Below are positions 44,705-54,829 of a stretch of 64,000 nucleotides of DNA, piece after piece. Position numbers and translations under genes: made by a program. The stretch covers positions 248,001 to 312,000 of the forward strand of contig JALIZF010001537.1 in assembly GCA_029948255.1 (NCBI GenBank). The letters run 5' to 3'. Position 1 is the stretch's first letter. The number at the start of each line of letters is the position of its first letter. This DNA comes from Telmatactis stephensoni (lineage: Eukaryota; Cnidaria; Anthozoa; Actiniaria; Isophelliidae). The notes under the pieces are model-generated. The model was not told the DNA's origin. It made no database searches and saw only the letters and a list, made by a program, of their open reading frames with translations.

Positions 44705-45975
44705 GATATGTAAATCAGATGTCAAGTTATATGACTGGATCATGTATGGATACGTTATTAGCTATTGATTCATCAGCTCTAGAGAATAAAAGGTCAAGTA
44801 CATGATTGTTCTTGTGTGTAGCAGCAGTCGAATCATTCAAAATCGATAAATTAAAACAGTCAAGTAAATCAATAAATTGACCAGCATTAGCATCTTTAGA
44901 ATCATCAATATGGAAATTAAAATCACCAGTGATTAAAAGTTTTCCAGAAGAGGTAGACAAAATTTCCGATAGAGATGTAAAATCTTGAAAAAATTGTGAA
45001 CTTTTGATGAATTTTTAGAAGACAGTGGCGGTCTATAAACAACAACAAGATGAGTTAAAACACTATTTCCATGCAAAAGAAACTCCATAAATTCAAATGA
45101 GGCAAAGGATGTAGGATACAATCGTTCAATTTTTAAAGATTTATTAAAAAGAAGACCAATACCACCACCAGGACGGTTGATACAAGGACAGTGAAGTAAA
45201 GAGAAACCACTAGGGCAGATGTCCTGAGCAAAGTCACTATTGCTGTCGTTATTTTTAAGCCAGGTTTCGGTGAGAGCAAGAATATCAATATTTTCATCAA
45301 CCACATAATCTTTAATTTGGAGAGATTTGTTATTAATTGATCTAGCATTAAGGAGGCAAAAATTAAGAATATTGCAACTTTTAGTGTTTTTTGTTTGAGG
45401 ATTTATCAAATTTACAGGAGTCAGTGAAGCATCAAGGTCAGAAGATTTATGGAGGCCACCAGGACTTCCACGATAACGGAAAATACCAAGATCTTTGAAA
45501 ACAGCAAATGAAGGAAATAAAGAACCATCTCTTGTAGAATTGCAGCGATAGGACAATATTTCGTTTTTAGAGTAAATGATTATAGGTGTTGTAGAATCAA
45601 GACGAAGGTTATGAAGGTTCTTGTGGTCATTCGGTGAAAGGTCATTGCATAAAGAAACGCCTGAAGGACCAGGATTCAGATGAATATCCACAAAAATAGT
45701 AACATCAGAAGGAGGATCGTGTCCAGCAATAAGTAATGAAGTTAAACCATGTTTAGAACACTTTGTACGGGAGAATGTTGATTTGAAGAAACCAGGAGAC
45801 GATAGCACGACAGCCAACTGACGAAAATTCAAACATAGCAAAATATCATTGAAATCAAAATAATTCATAGATTCAAATTGATGTTTACAAAAATGAAGAT
45901 GTAAGCTTAAAATCAAAGCTAAGAAAAACGATATAATAACATAAAATGAAACGAAGATAGAGATTAGTGGCAGCC
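44705..45975 (-). mobile_element. CR1/L2-type LINE 5' fragment with 2A-like motif and endonuclease
   Basis: The minus ORF 45916-44933 has an N-terminal domain, then VDIHLNPGP at residues 76-84, a Pro-rich linker, and the start of an APE-type endonuclease (CLLNARSINNKS, ILALTETWLK, VVVYRPP). The frame then moves to 44960-44727 with LLITGDFNFHIDD and HVLDLLFSR. The reverse transcriptase and 3' end are missing, so this copy keeps the 5' half, unlike ordinary 5'-truncated LINEs. It abuts, and probably truncates, the gene relic at 45977. Confidence 0.8.
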
Positions 45976-45976
45976 A

Positions 45977-47110
45977 TTACCGGTGCCGGAAGTAACAATG
46001 CATATTAACATATTCCGCATTGTTCCTACGGATTCCAATGTGGTAGAGCTGGAATGCCCCCACATACCTCCATAGCATTTCTACTTGGAATAAATAATTA
46101 GGATTTTGAACAGAACTTAACCACGTGTAAAGGTAGTCTGTGACAGAGACCACCTGCTTCTTCCCCTCCTTCTTTCCTTTTTGGAGGTTTTTTCGGACAT
46201 ATGGAACCAATAGCTCACACCATGAGACTTCCAGCAGAGTTTTCAAAAATGTTTGGGCATGGTGATGGTTAGAGGCACTTTTGGCGTACTTCTGAGCACT
46301 TGGGCTGGTAAATCCCATCTCCTGTGCAAGAGCGGACAGGGTTACATTCCAGTTGACTGCAAAAAAGGTCTTGATCATGTTCATCTCAACATGCAGAGGC
46401 CCTATCCTGAGCACAACCCAATCAAATTCTAAGGCTGATTCAAGTTCTCCACCTCCATGAACATTCTTCACGTTTTTGCCATTCTTTCAAAAACATTGGC
46501 TGACATGGTTTGTCAGGATGTTTTTGCGAACATTCAATGCATATCCGGGTGGACTCAATCAACTTTGAGGCGATACTATAAGGTGACCTATCCATTGTCA
46601 CTGGTAGCCATTCTCTGCTGTCGTCAACAGAAGGAAAATACCTGGTAATACGTGCTAATTTGCCAACATGCCTGAGGACTTCAGCAACTGCTTGAAACAC
46701 AAATGTTCACAGGATCACTTGCATGACTAGATGGAACATGTTGCTACTCAATGTTGAATTGCTGAAATTTTGTGACAAGCTTTTGAGTGGACTCCTCTGT
46801 ACCATCTTGACCAGAATTGAAGGTAACTTCGCATATCTTAGGCCTTGAATGGTGTTGCCTTACTGGGGTTAGCAATGCTGTCCCAAGGATGTCTTCTCCA
46901 GTAAGCTGTGCCTCAGCTGACTTCAGGTCTACTCGGCAAACAGGGTTGACACACTTTCTTTTTGTTTTTGGCAATTCAGTGCTGCACTTTGGACATACTC
47001 AAGTGGGTCGCTTCTTTTCTATTTCATTGACCTTTCCATAAATGTCATCCATACACAACCCATCTTCTGTAACATCTTACTCATTGTAAACTCTTTCAAG
47101 GCACTTCTGG
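45977..47110 (-). pseudogene. Transposase-like relic of the HxEMNMxK family
   Basis: Four blocks read on the minus strand. The first (about 47110-46982: DGLCMDDIYGKVNEIEKKR) ends in TGA and continues in frame with two zinc-type CxxC pairs (VCPKCSTELPK, CVNPVC). Next come LTGEDILGTALLTPV (46900), REWLPVTMDRSPYSIASKLI (46600), and then EFDWVVLRIGPLHVEMNMIK and SAQKYAKSASNHHHAQ to about 46012, ending at the LINE boundary. I recall similar large cnidarian proteins with a GxHxEMNMxK motif that behave like mobile elements; no formal name known. Stops and frame changes show it is dead. Confidence 0.6.
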
Positions 47111-47457
47111 AGCAACTGCTTATTCTACATATAAAACATAAGTAAAACAAAGTGAAAGGCCAATGTCAGTACCTTTATGGCATTGCCGCCCCATGTAATC
47201 GATAATTTATCCCACACCTACATGTCAGGACAAGCACTGTTAAACAACAATTTATCCAATGAACAAGTACTATTATTATAACTTTATAGGGCACTGTGGC
47301 GCATTTTGCGGGCTAAAATGGGAAAATCAGCGGGCTAAAATCTATGCCGTCAGCCAATAAGAAACGGGAAAAATAATCTGTTTAGCCAATGAAATGAGGG
47401 TAACCACTCAAATGCCAACAAGCTTGGCGCAAGTTGTGTTTACAAAATCAACGAAAA

Positions 47458-47746
47458 ATGGCAGAAGAATTGATAGAACAAAAAAATCAGTCGTCAGTAC
47501 TTGGGGAAGAAGATTTAAACAAGCTTGAAGAGCAGTCGGTTCCGAAAAATACTAAAAATCAAACTTTATGGGGACTCGGAAAAAATTCACAGACGAATTG
47601 ATTGCGACGTAAACACTTTATGTCCAATTGAGTTGAATAATATTCTACGCCGTTTTTACGCCAAAGTTAAGTCAAACAAGAAAACAGACCTTACACCAAG
47701 TGCTACGTGCATACTTTTCAAAGTGCTGACATCTTTGTATGTGTGA
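47458..47746 (+). pseudogene. N-terminal fragment of a Crypton/KIAA1958-type YR protein
   Basis: ATG at 47458 opens MAEELIEQKNQSSVLGEEDL, then SVPKNTKNQTLWGL, stops, and continues in another frame with TLCPIELNNILRRFYAKVKS and KKTDLTPSATC. The IPKNT..W and LNxILxxFYAxV..K motifs match the N-terminal core-binding part of Crypton-type proteins such as KIAA1958/ZMYM relatives (from memory). The catalytic domain is absent. An open, GC-richer stretch just upstream could be its promoter. Confidence 0.55.
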
Positions 47747-47810
47747 TTAAAACATGAAGCATCGTGGACTACTGTACTTCTCTGTAGTTGGAATATATGA
47801 AAAGTAAGAT

Positions 47811-48359
47811 CTACCAGTGTGGCCAGAGGGATGCTTGAAATTGAAAACTTAGATTTGATGTTTTAATAAGGATTGTGTCACTGCTGTCTGTCAAGGTTTT
47901 GCACACAGGGTCTTTTACTTTTTCATCTGACATCAGTTTCTTTACTATATCAATCTTGTCACTCAATGATACTCTAGCAAAACTTCCTTCTAGATCATCC
48001 ATTTCTATACAATACACCCTCCTTACAGAATTATACCCATCATAGTTTTCCTCTGCTGAGTCAGTTTCACTTTCCTTGGCTTCTTCTTCTCTGAATGACT
48101 GCAGTCGCCTTCGTTTTCGCTTCTTTCTCCTTCCACAATTTCTGCTACTACACACATTGCAGTCATCATTGGAGTGAGGTACCCAAAGCACACATTGCCC
48201 TTCGTCTACACTATAGGTTCCAACCAAATAGCCCTGATTTTTGGTCTTAGAGTGGCACTTGCTACACATCCTTTGAGGGTGGACGTCAGGGCTATCCAAG
48301 CTTATATTTACCCTCCATATCTGCTTGATTTTTTTACTTAAATCTTTCGTAAATACACC
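47811..48359 (-). pseudogene. Zinc-domain fragment resembling the RAG1 N-terminal region
   Basis: About 180 codons. The order is VFTKDLSKKI, then a Cys/His cluster: DVHPQRMCSKC, VLWVPHSNDDCNVC, and a basic run GRRKKRKRRRLQS, followed by an acidic Glu/Ser-rich segment and a helical tail. The sequence HPxxxCxxC..WxPHxxxCxVC followed by basic residues is the layout of the RAG1 N-terminal zinc region and of the RAG1-N-like proteins reported in invertebrates. A TGA precedes it in frame and no catalytic core follows here, so it is a fragment. Similarity was judged by eye. Confidence 0.55.
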
Positions 48360-48419
48360 TCAAGTCATTCTTTACACTTTTCGCACATATCCAAATGTTG
48401 TTGAGTTTCCATATTTTCT

Positions 48420-49500
48420 CTAAACTTACCACTATAGGCATTAAGGGAGTGTGTGAAATATAAGATTTAGAATCAAACAAAATTGGTCTCATATCTCTTA
48501 AAATTGGGAGGGTTACAAAATTTTAGCGTTAATTATCAACATACCTTTACGTTAGTGACAAGATGGCCATGTTGAATTTATCGGAGATGTTTGGAAGCCA
48601 GTTTTAGGACTTCAACGTCGCATTCACTCGCTGCCTCCTTCATTCTCCATGTTTCACATGTCTTCTCTAATATTTGATTCAAAAATCCCCCGGATGCTGG
48701 TCTTGCAGCTGTGATTTTTATGATGTATTAGGACTGGGTAATTATATGCGGAATAAATTTACCGATTTTTCTCGATTTTCCGGAAACAATGGAATTCTCA
48801 CATGACATATATACCTAATCTGCGGTTCTCCCAAACTGGTTATCGACTTTGTAATTGACTTCGTAATACACACTTTCTTTTCTTGAGCTTTAACAGCCAA
48901 ACCTAAGTGCCAAACCTAAGCAGTCCTATGATCCGAAGTTAAGTTGCTACGACTCCAGCAATTTGGACAGCACATATTTTCTAAAATTCAATCACACACC
49001 AAGAATTTGAACTCAAATATCTTTTTAGGATTATCTCTGAAACAGGGTTTTTTAGGGATAAACATAAACTATTTAAGGATTTAATTGTAATATTATCATA
49101 GTCATTTTGTGAATTGATAGCAAACTTTTACAAGTATGAGTTTTAGTAGTAAGCACTGTTGATACATAAAGGAAGTTGCTTTGAATGTCCCTTACAGTGT
49201 TTCTGTGTCTTATGGTCTAATCACGCTAGTTTTACTTGTATAAAAAACGGACTGGATTGAGCAGTGTAGGGAATACATACATTGTCTGTTCCATTTTGCA
49301 GAATGCATTAACATGTCTGTATCGAAACCTTACGTCAGAGTACTTTGATCTGGAGCATCCACTTTGCAGGATTACTTTGCCTGACAATTATTTGATTTAT
49401 TGATGAAACTATATTTAGAGGTGAAACCATTGTAAACCTTTCACAGTTTATTGTAGAGTACAGGCAATGAAATCGAATCAATGAAACGAATAGTACTAAT
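48420..49500. other. No gene recognised
   Basis: AT-rich sequence without open frames of note. A possible start-proximal segment (ATGGCCATGTTGAATTTATC, near 48560) was not supported by a continuing exon. Confidence 0.4.
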
Positions 49501-49505
49501 TTCTA

Positions 49506-50290
49506 CTAAATAGTGTTGGTCATGATCAGAATCTTCAGGATTACTAAGGCTAATGCGATAGCGATTTTGCTTGATCGGACTAACCAGCAATGTCTCAAAG
49601 TCAATATACTCGTGTTTCCATATCTTGTTTCTAATTTTGTCTGTAACTCAAGCGTCAATAGACAGATTCGACAAACCAAACGATGCTGGGGCTGTTGACG
49701 TTGAAAGAGCAGCAACGAGAGAAGTGTGAATACTAGCCAGCTGAGCAGGAATATTGGGGACTTCAGCAACAGACGCAGCAACAGGCGGTTGACTAGCGCT
49801 CACTGGAGGAGGAGGAGAAGTATCAGTCATTGCAAGAACTTTGACAACTTGCATAGAAGATGATGAGGAGGATTCTTGCTGCATCTGCTGAGTGACAGCG
49901 TTGGCCAAGCTTGCAATCATGTCATCATTAAACTCAACTAACCGCCCACTGGGTTGATTTGTCGATGCTAGCGCTGAAGGAACTTCAGTTTGAACTCTAG
50001 ATATTTTGAGCACCTGTAGAAGTGATGATATTCTTATGTGAGAGCCATCGATTGCCCCAACCACAGGGAGTCCGGCTTTTGATCCATTTCTTATATTACG
50101 AAGCGCTGTACCAATATATGCTTTTAAGCCATATGTCACCGGATACGTGATTACCAGTACATATTGTGACCTTTAGCTGAATGGCTTGTGTAATCCGAGC
50201 ATTCAAAACATGAGGGCTGTTGGCGTGTAATAAGATCTCAGGAGTAATTGAATTTGAATTTAGTAACGCACTCTCTAAATCCCCCAAGAA
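49506..50290 (-). pseudogene. Harbinger-like transposase piece joined to gag-like sequence
   Basis: From the right, one frame reads LTPEILLHANSPHVLN-like sequence, then VSGDIWLKSIYW. A second frame (50139-49648) reads YGLKAYIGTALRNI, GSKAGLPVVGAIDGSHIRI (the first-Asp motif of PIF/Harbinger nucleases), then changes character to GRLVEFNDDMIASLANAV, a Ser/Pro-rich linker and PNIPAQLASIHTSLVAAL. The tail in another frame (DKIRNKIWKHEYIDFETLL) looks like the end of a retroelement gag. The junction near 50030 may be an insertion or recombination boundary. Neither part is complete. Confidence 0.45.
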
Positions 50291-50400
50291 GAGTAAAGGG
50301 TTGCAACAAAGTGACTTTATCGTATGATGATCGCCTCCACTTCTGCAGACCAGCTAACAGCGGTGGTCAACAGATGATTGAAACTAGTGTTTATTGAGTG
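50040..50400. repeat. Left copy of an inverted pair around the PIF1 fragment
   Basis: Its reverse complement reappears, with small indels, at about 51358-51780. Shared blocks include GATCGCCTCCACTTCTGC (50334 and inverted at 51362) and CACGCCAACAGCCCTCATGT (inverted at about 51635). Confidence 0.8.
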
Positions 50401-50741
50401 GTTAGTGTTAAAAAGTACTTCAAGTAGCAACAGTTTTCGTCTCTTATAAAGTATTTTTGTCTAGTAAAAAAATTGTAGGATTATTCAGAATTATTCAAAC
50501 AATTGACTGAAGTTTTAAAAGTTAATGCGGTAGTCCGGCAGTTCTTTACAGAGAGGAATGTCTTCCTGTGATTTAAACCTGGCTTCTTGGTAAGTAACGA
50601 CTTTGTAACGGCAACTCGATTATTTCATTTTGAATTTAAAACTTAATATATACCTACATGTAGCATTAACTCTATAAAATATGGTGTTATTCTAGGCTCT
50701 TGAACAACTTTACAGCAAGCGAAGAAGGCACAATATCTGCT

Positions 50742-51216
50742 TCAGAAACTATCGTTCTTATTATAAACCGGCGGCAATTGAAAAAAATCTCCAATCCCAA
50801 TTACTTTGATCCCTCCAAAGGGAAAGTTGCTCTCTCTTATTTTCCTGGCCACACATTCTAGGGTTTCCAACACGTGCTTGCCAATCATGGAGATCTCATC
50901 AATGATGAGAACTTCAGTCTCAAACCACCGCCTACAGGCTCCATCGTTTTGTTTTACAAGTTCCAAAAGAACCTCTCTCGAACCTCGTCCGTCTTTTATG
51001 TCGGCAAAATAATGCAGGGTCGTCGCTTTAACATCAAGATTCGTGCATGCAATCCCTGTACTGCACGTCACATAAACTTTCTTATTTAAACTTAAAAGAC
51101 TTGTAAATCGATTGAATTACAAAACTTTTGCCAGTCCCTCCTTTGCCAGTTAGAAAAAACGAGTGTCCAGATAAAGCAAGGCTAACAGCGGTTTCCTGGT
51201 TTCTTGTAAGAAGCAT
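50742..51216 (-). pseudogene. PIF1-like helicase N-terminal fragment
   Basis: A start at 51216 gives MLLTRNQETAVSLALSGHSF, then Walker A FLTGKGGTGKSFVI. A frame change near 51090 is followed by VTCSTGIACTNLDVKATTLH, Walker B VLIIDEISMIGK and IGIGDFFQLPPV, the standard PIF1 order. It stops at 50742 before the remaining helicase motifs. Free-standing PIF1 pieces in invertebrates often come from Helitrons, whose Rep domain is not seen here. The fragment sits between two inverted copies of a Harbinger-like segment. Confidence 0.75.
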
Positions 51217-51357
51217 TCAGTATCGCAATTTATAAAATATAGTCTGATTACAAGGTGACTCGAAATGATTACGGATAAACCTCTCGAACATACAAATACT
51301 CCCTCATATGTCAAAAAACTGTCATCTATTGTTTGTGAGCGGACACTTACCAGAAGT

Positions 51358-51780
51358 GGTCCGCAGAAGTGGAGGCGATCATTAAATGATAAACTCACTT
51401 TATGAAATCGCTGTTTTATGTGAGCATGAATTGTTATTTTACAAGAAAGAAATATCCTGTCATAAGATTTGTTTATTACACAATCTATTGCTGCTGTTTT
51501 AATTCTCTAATGATTCCGATGCACTGGTTTAGTAGCGGATTTAAAAAAGGCACTCTCTTTTGTTGCAACCCTTCTCTCTTCTTATCGTACTCTATGGGAG
51601 TGCGTTACCCCTGAGATCTTATTACACGCCAACGGCCCTCATGTTTTTAATGCTCGGATTACACAAGCCATTCAGCTAAAGGTCACGACGTGTACTGGTA
51701 ATCACGTATCCGGTGACATATGACTTAAAAGCACTACAGGGGGCTATCTATATTCGTACAGCGGTTCATAATATAAATTA
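51358..51780. repeat. Right copy of the inverted pair around the PIF1 fragment
   Basis: Inverted relative of 50040-50400. It also holds a roughly 150-bp insertion (about 51385-51540) absent from the left copy. Its non-shared continuation (GGATCAAAAGCCGG..CTCCCTGTG) reappears near 52838 in plus orientation. Confidence 0.8.
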
Positions 51781-52069
51781 AAGGCGCTCAAAGAGCTCAT
51801 GTGGTTACTCCAATTTTTTAATATTTAGTTGCAAATAGTTGTACTCTGGCTACGGGAGTAGCTACAATCCCCGCCAATGGCGAAGTAGCTCGTGGATTGA
51901 CCGAAATGACCACAGGAAGCCCAAACAATATATTTTAGTAAAATAACGAGTTTTCATTTGAAGACAAAAATCTAAATCAATAAATCAATAATTTTTTTAG
52001 CGAAAATAGAGTCATTAGCTATAAAAGAAAAAAAAATGTGTGAAAAAAAAGTGAAAAAAAAATCAATCA

Positions 52070-52142
52070 CCGTCGTGGCCGTGGCTCGAACCCTAGACCT
52101 TTCGCTTGGGAAGCCATGGTTTATCCACTCGACCATGCAGAA
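52070..52142 (-). repeat. tRNA-like sequence, probably SINE-derived
   Basis: The minus strand has TGGTCGAGTGGATAAACCA (A-box region), a CTTCCCAAGC anticodon-like loop and GGGTTCGAGCC (B box) at tRNA spacing. Stem pairing is imperfect, so probably a SINE head or tRNA pseudogene. Confidence 0.55.
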
Positions 52143-53195
52143 GTTACACGTTTTCGGATATTGAATTTTAGTATATTTATTGTCAGTGTGTTTACAATAC
52201 AAATGCAAAAATGCTTCTTTCTAAAATGTCGCTATAAATATAAAAGAAATTGCTTCATAAAACACTAATCCAATAAACTAACTCAATATCCCTTTCTGTT
52301 GCTGTTTTCGGCTAGCGGACTCGATGGCGGCCTTCACGGCGCTCGGGACGGCGGCTTTCAGTCCTTTCAAAATGCCAAGTCTTCGTTTGTTTATCTTCTT
52401 TGACTCTTGTCAGTGATGATAGAGTACGATCACTAAAAGCTTGGTTGACTTTGATGTTGGAGTGAAAAAGATTTTTGTTGCTGGCTTCTCCTTTAATAAC
52501 GTCTGTAATTTTTCGTGTGTATCAGTGGACATGTCTGAGAGTGCTTATCAGTCAGTCACGCTATATATGTTCCATGTTCAGTTTGTATCAATTCTAGAGC
52601 ATGTGTTCTCCGACACGTTTATCTGCCTTTTAGTAACGACAGTAAAATTCATTGATTTTCCTTCTAGCTAGCTATTTTGAAACATATGTTTTCTGTGTTA
52701 TCCAGAAGATGGGCATCGGAAGATCGGACCGATCTCGGAAAAGAGTCGGGCGTTCGGGTGTTACAGACTTCCACCCTTACATCGCGCCATAGCATAGTGG
52801 TACTCCGTCCTTTAGACGGGAGTAACCACAAAAATGGATCAAAAGCCGGGCTCCCTGTGCCTCAACTACGTTTGGTAAGTTGCTACATACATACATACAT
52901 ACATGATTTATTTGGTTGAGCAGGTTAAATTACTGGCAGCAAAAGCTGATGTGGACCTGCTAACTAATATTACAAATCAATAATTTAAATAAATATAAAT
53001 ATAAATATAAATAATCCCCTTCAGGAGCTGTACAGGCAATACTGAACCGTGAGGAACGCTACCATACAGCATATACAGCACCTGTAAGGGATCAATAATA
53101 CACTTGATTCAAATAAATAATAAATTAATTAATAATTAAAAATAGGTTATATACATTAAAAGATAAAAGCCTATAAAATATTTAAAATTAATATT

Positions 53196-53250
53196 AATAC
53201 TATAATTATAATTATAATTATAATTATAATTATAATTATAATTATAATTC
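53196..53250. repeat. (TATAAT)n-type microsatellite
   Basis: About nine TATAAT/ATTATA units. Nearby are (TACA)n at about 52886-52903 and (ATAAAT)n at about 52982-53011. Confidence 0.9.
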
Positions 53251-53679
53251 AGAATTCTAATGGTACTCATAATATAATCTTCTTATAAATAATACAAAAT
53301 TCTAAGATTAAATTCTAATAATATTCATAATCTGAATTCTTCTTAGAGATCATACAGGTCTCTTTGTGAAAATTAATATTGTTTAATAACATTCTATTTT
53401 TCTAAGAAATGCTTTTAAATACATTAAGATTCTGTGCTTGCTTTAAGGTATCTGGGATAAAGTTCCAGGATAGTGTTCCCCTATATCTTAGCGAAGTTTC
53501 TTCCCACATCTAAATTGAAGCGAGGGATAGTAAACTTAATGTTGTTACGTAGATTGTATCCATGGCTACTGGTGTTGTTAAAAAGGTTGATTTATTATTA
53601 TATGGTAATTCAGACTGTGTACTTTGTACATAAACATTAGTAGCTTTCTCTATAAATGGATAATCGGTTCCCATTCTAG

Positions 53680-54777
53680 CTAGGGTAAGGCTTCTTCATC
53701 ATTAACATCAGATAGCCTATAAATAATCTTAGCTGCCCTGGCATGGATATGTTCCACTTCATCCAACATTGAAGGGGAGCAAGTGCTCCAAACTAAGTTA
53801 CAATAAGTAACAAGTGGAATAATGCTAGTAAAATAAATAGATTGTAATGTATCTTTAGAAAGATATTTAAGCCTTTTTAGTTGATTTACTTCCTGGCCGT
53901 ATGATTGACAAATTTTTTCGATTTGACTGTGCCAAGATAACTGATTATCTATTATGATACCTAAACACCGAGTTTCAGTTACAAATTTCAAAATCTTATT
54001 TCCAAGCATAACTGGTTTAAATGGGCCAAAAAACGTTTTGTGAGTCATAATCATGCATTCTGACTTCCCTGAATGTATCGTCAGTTTATTATTTCTGCAC
54101 CATAAGTTGATACTTGAGAGAGCCTTGTTTAGATTATCAATAACCTCTTCCACATTGTCGCCAACTACAAAAAGCGTTGTATCATCAGCATACATTGGCA
54201 GTTCACCTTCAGTAACTGCATCAGGAAGATTGTTTACATAATAGGAGAAGAATCTTGGGCCAAGCAGGGAGCCTTGTGGTATTCCGCAACTCACAGTCTT
54301 GGTCTGTGAGGTACATCCATTCACGATGGCAAATTGCTTTCTATTTGCTAAGTAGCTAGTCATCCAATTTAGAAGATCTCCAGTTATGCCAATGGCTTGT
54401 AATTTAAGTGTCAATATAGGGTGAGATACTGTATCAAAAGCCTTCTGAAAGTCAATGTACACTACTCCTACTACTTGTCTATTATCCAGGGCTTGCTTCC
54501 AAGTTTCAGTAAGATAAACTTAAAGACTCTCAGTCGATCTACCAGGTCGAAACCCACATTGATTATTGCATAGGAGTCCTGTATCTGAGATGAAGTCATC
54601 CAGGCCTTTGCATACTGTGGCTTCTAGGATCTTACTGGGAATACTTAGCATCTGTAGAGGGCGATAATTAACCCTATCAGAGGTGTCACCCTTCTTATAG
54701 ATGGTATGCATCCTAGAAATCTTCCATTGTGAAGGAACAGTGGATTCATTCAAACTACGTTTAATTACTGTATACAA
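53680..54777 (-). pseudogene. LINE reverse transcriptase
   Basis: 54777-54520 carries the RT start (SQWKISRMHTIYKKGDTS, VNYRPLQMLSIPSKILE, CGFRPGRSTESL). After a frame break, 54462-53680 reads MYIDFQKAFDTVSHPIL (first catalytic Asp), CGIPQGSLLGPRFF and MYADDTTLFV (catalytic YADD), then the thumb and connection region to HARAAKIIYRL. One break near 54490-54520 separates them. Clade looks like CR1/L2. Confidence 0.85.
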
Positions 54778-54829
54778 TCCTTGTGTAATTGCTCCGCCTA
54801 AAAGGCGAAGATCTCTAGATGTTATAGAG

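Larger units (their letters stand above)
51781..53400. other. Repeat debris, no gene recognised
   Basis: Contains the tRNA-like sequence at 52070-52142, a short piece related to the Harbinger-like segment at about 52838-52862, and microsatellites near 52886, 52982 and 53196. The last may be 3' tail sequence of the LINE to the right. Confidence 0.5.
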
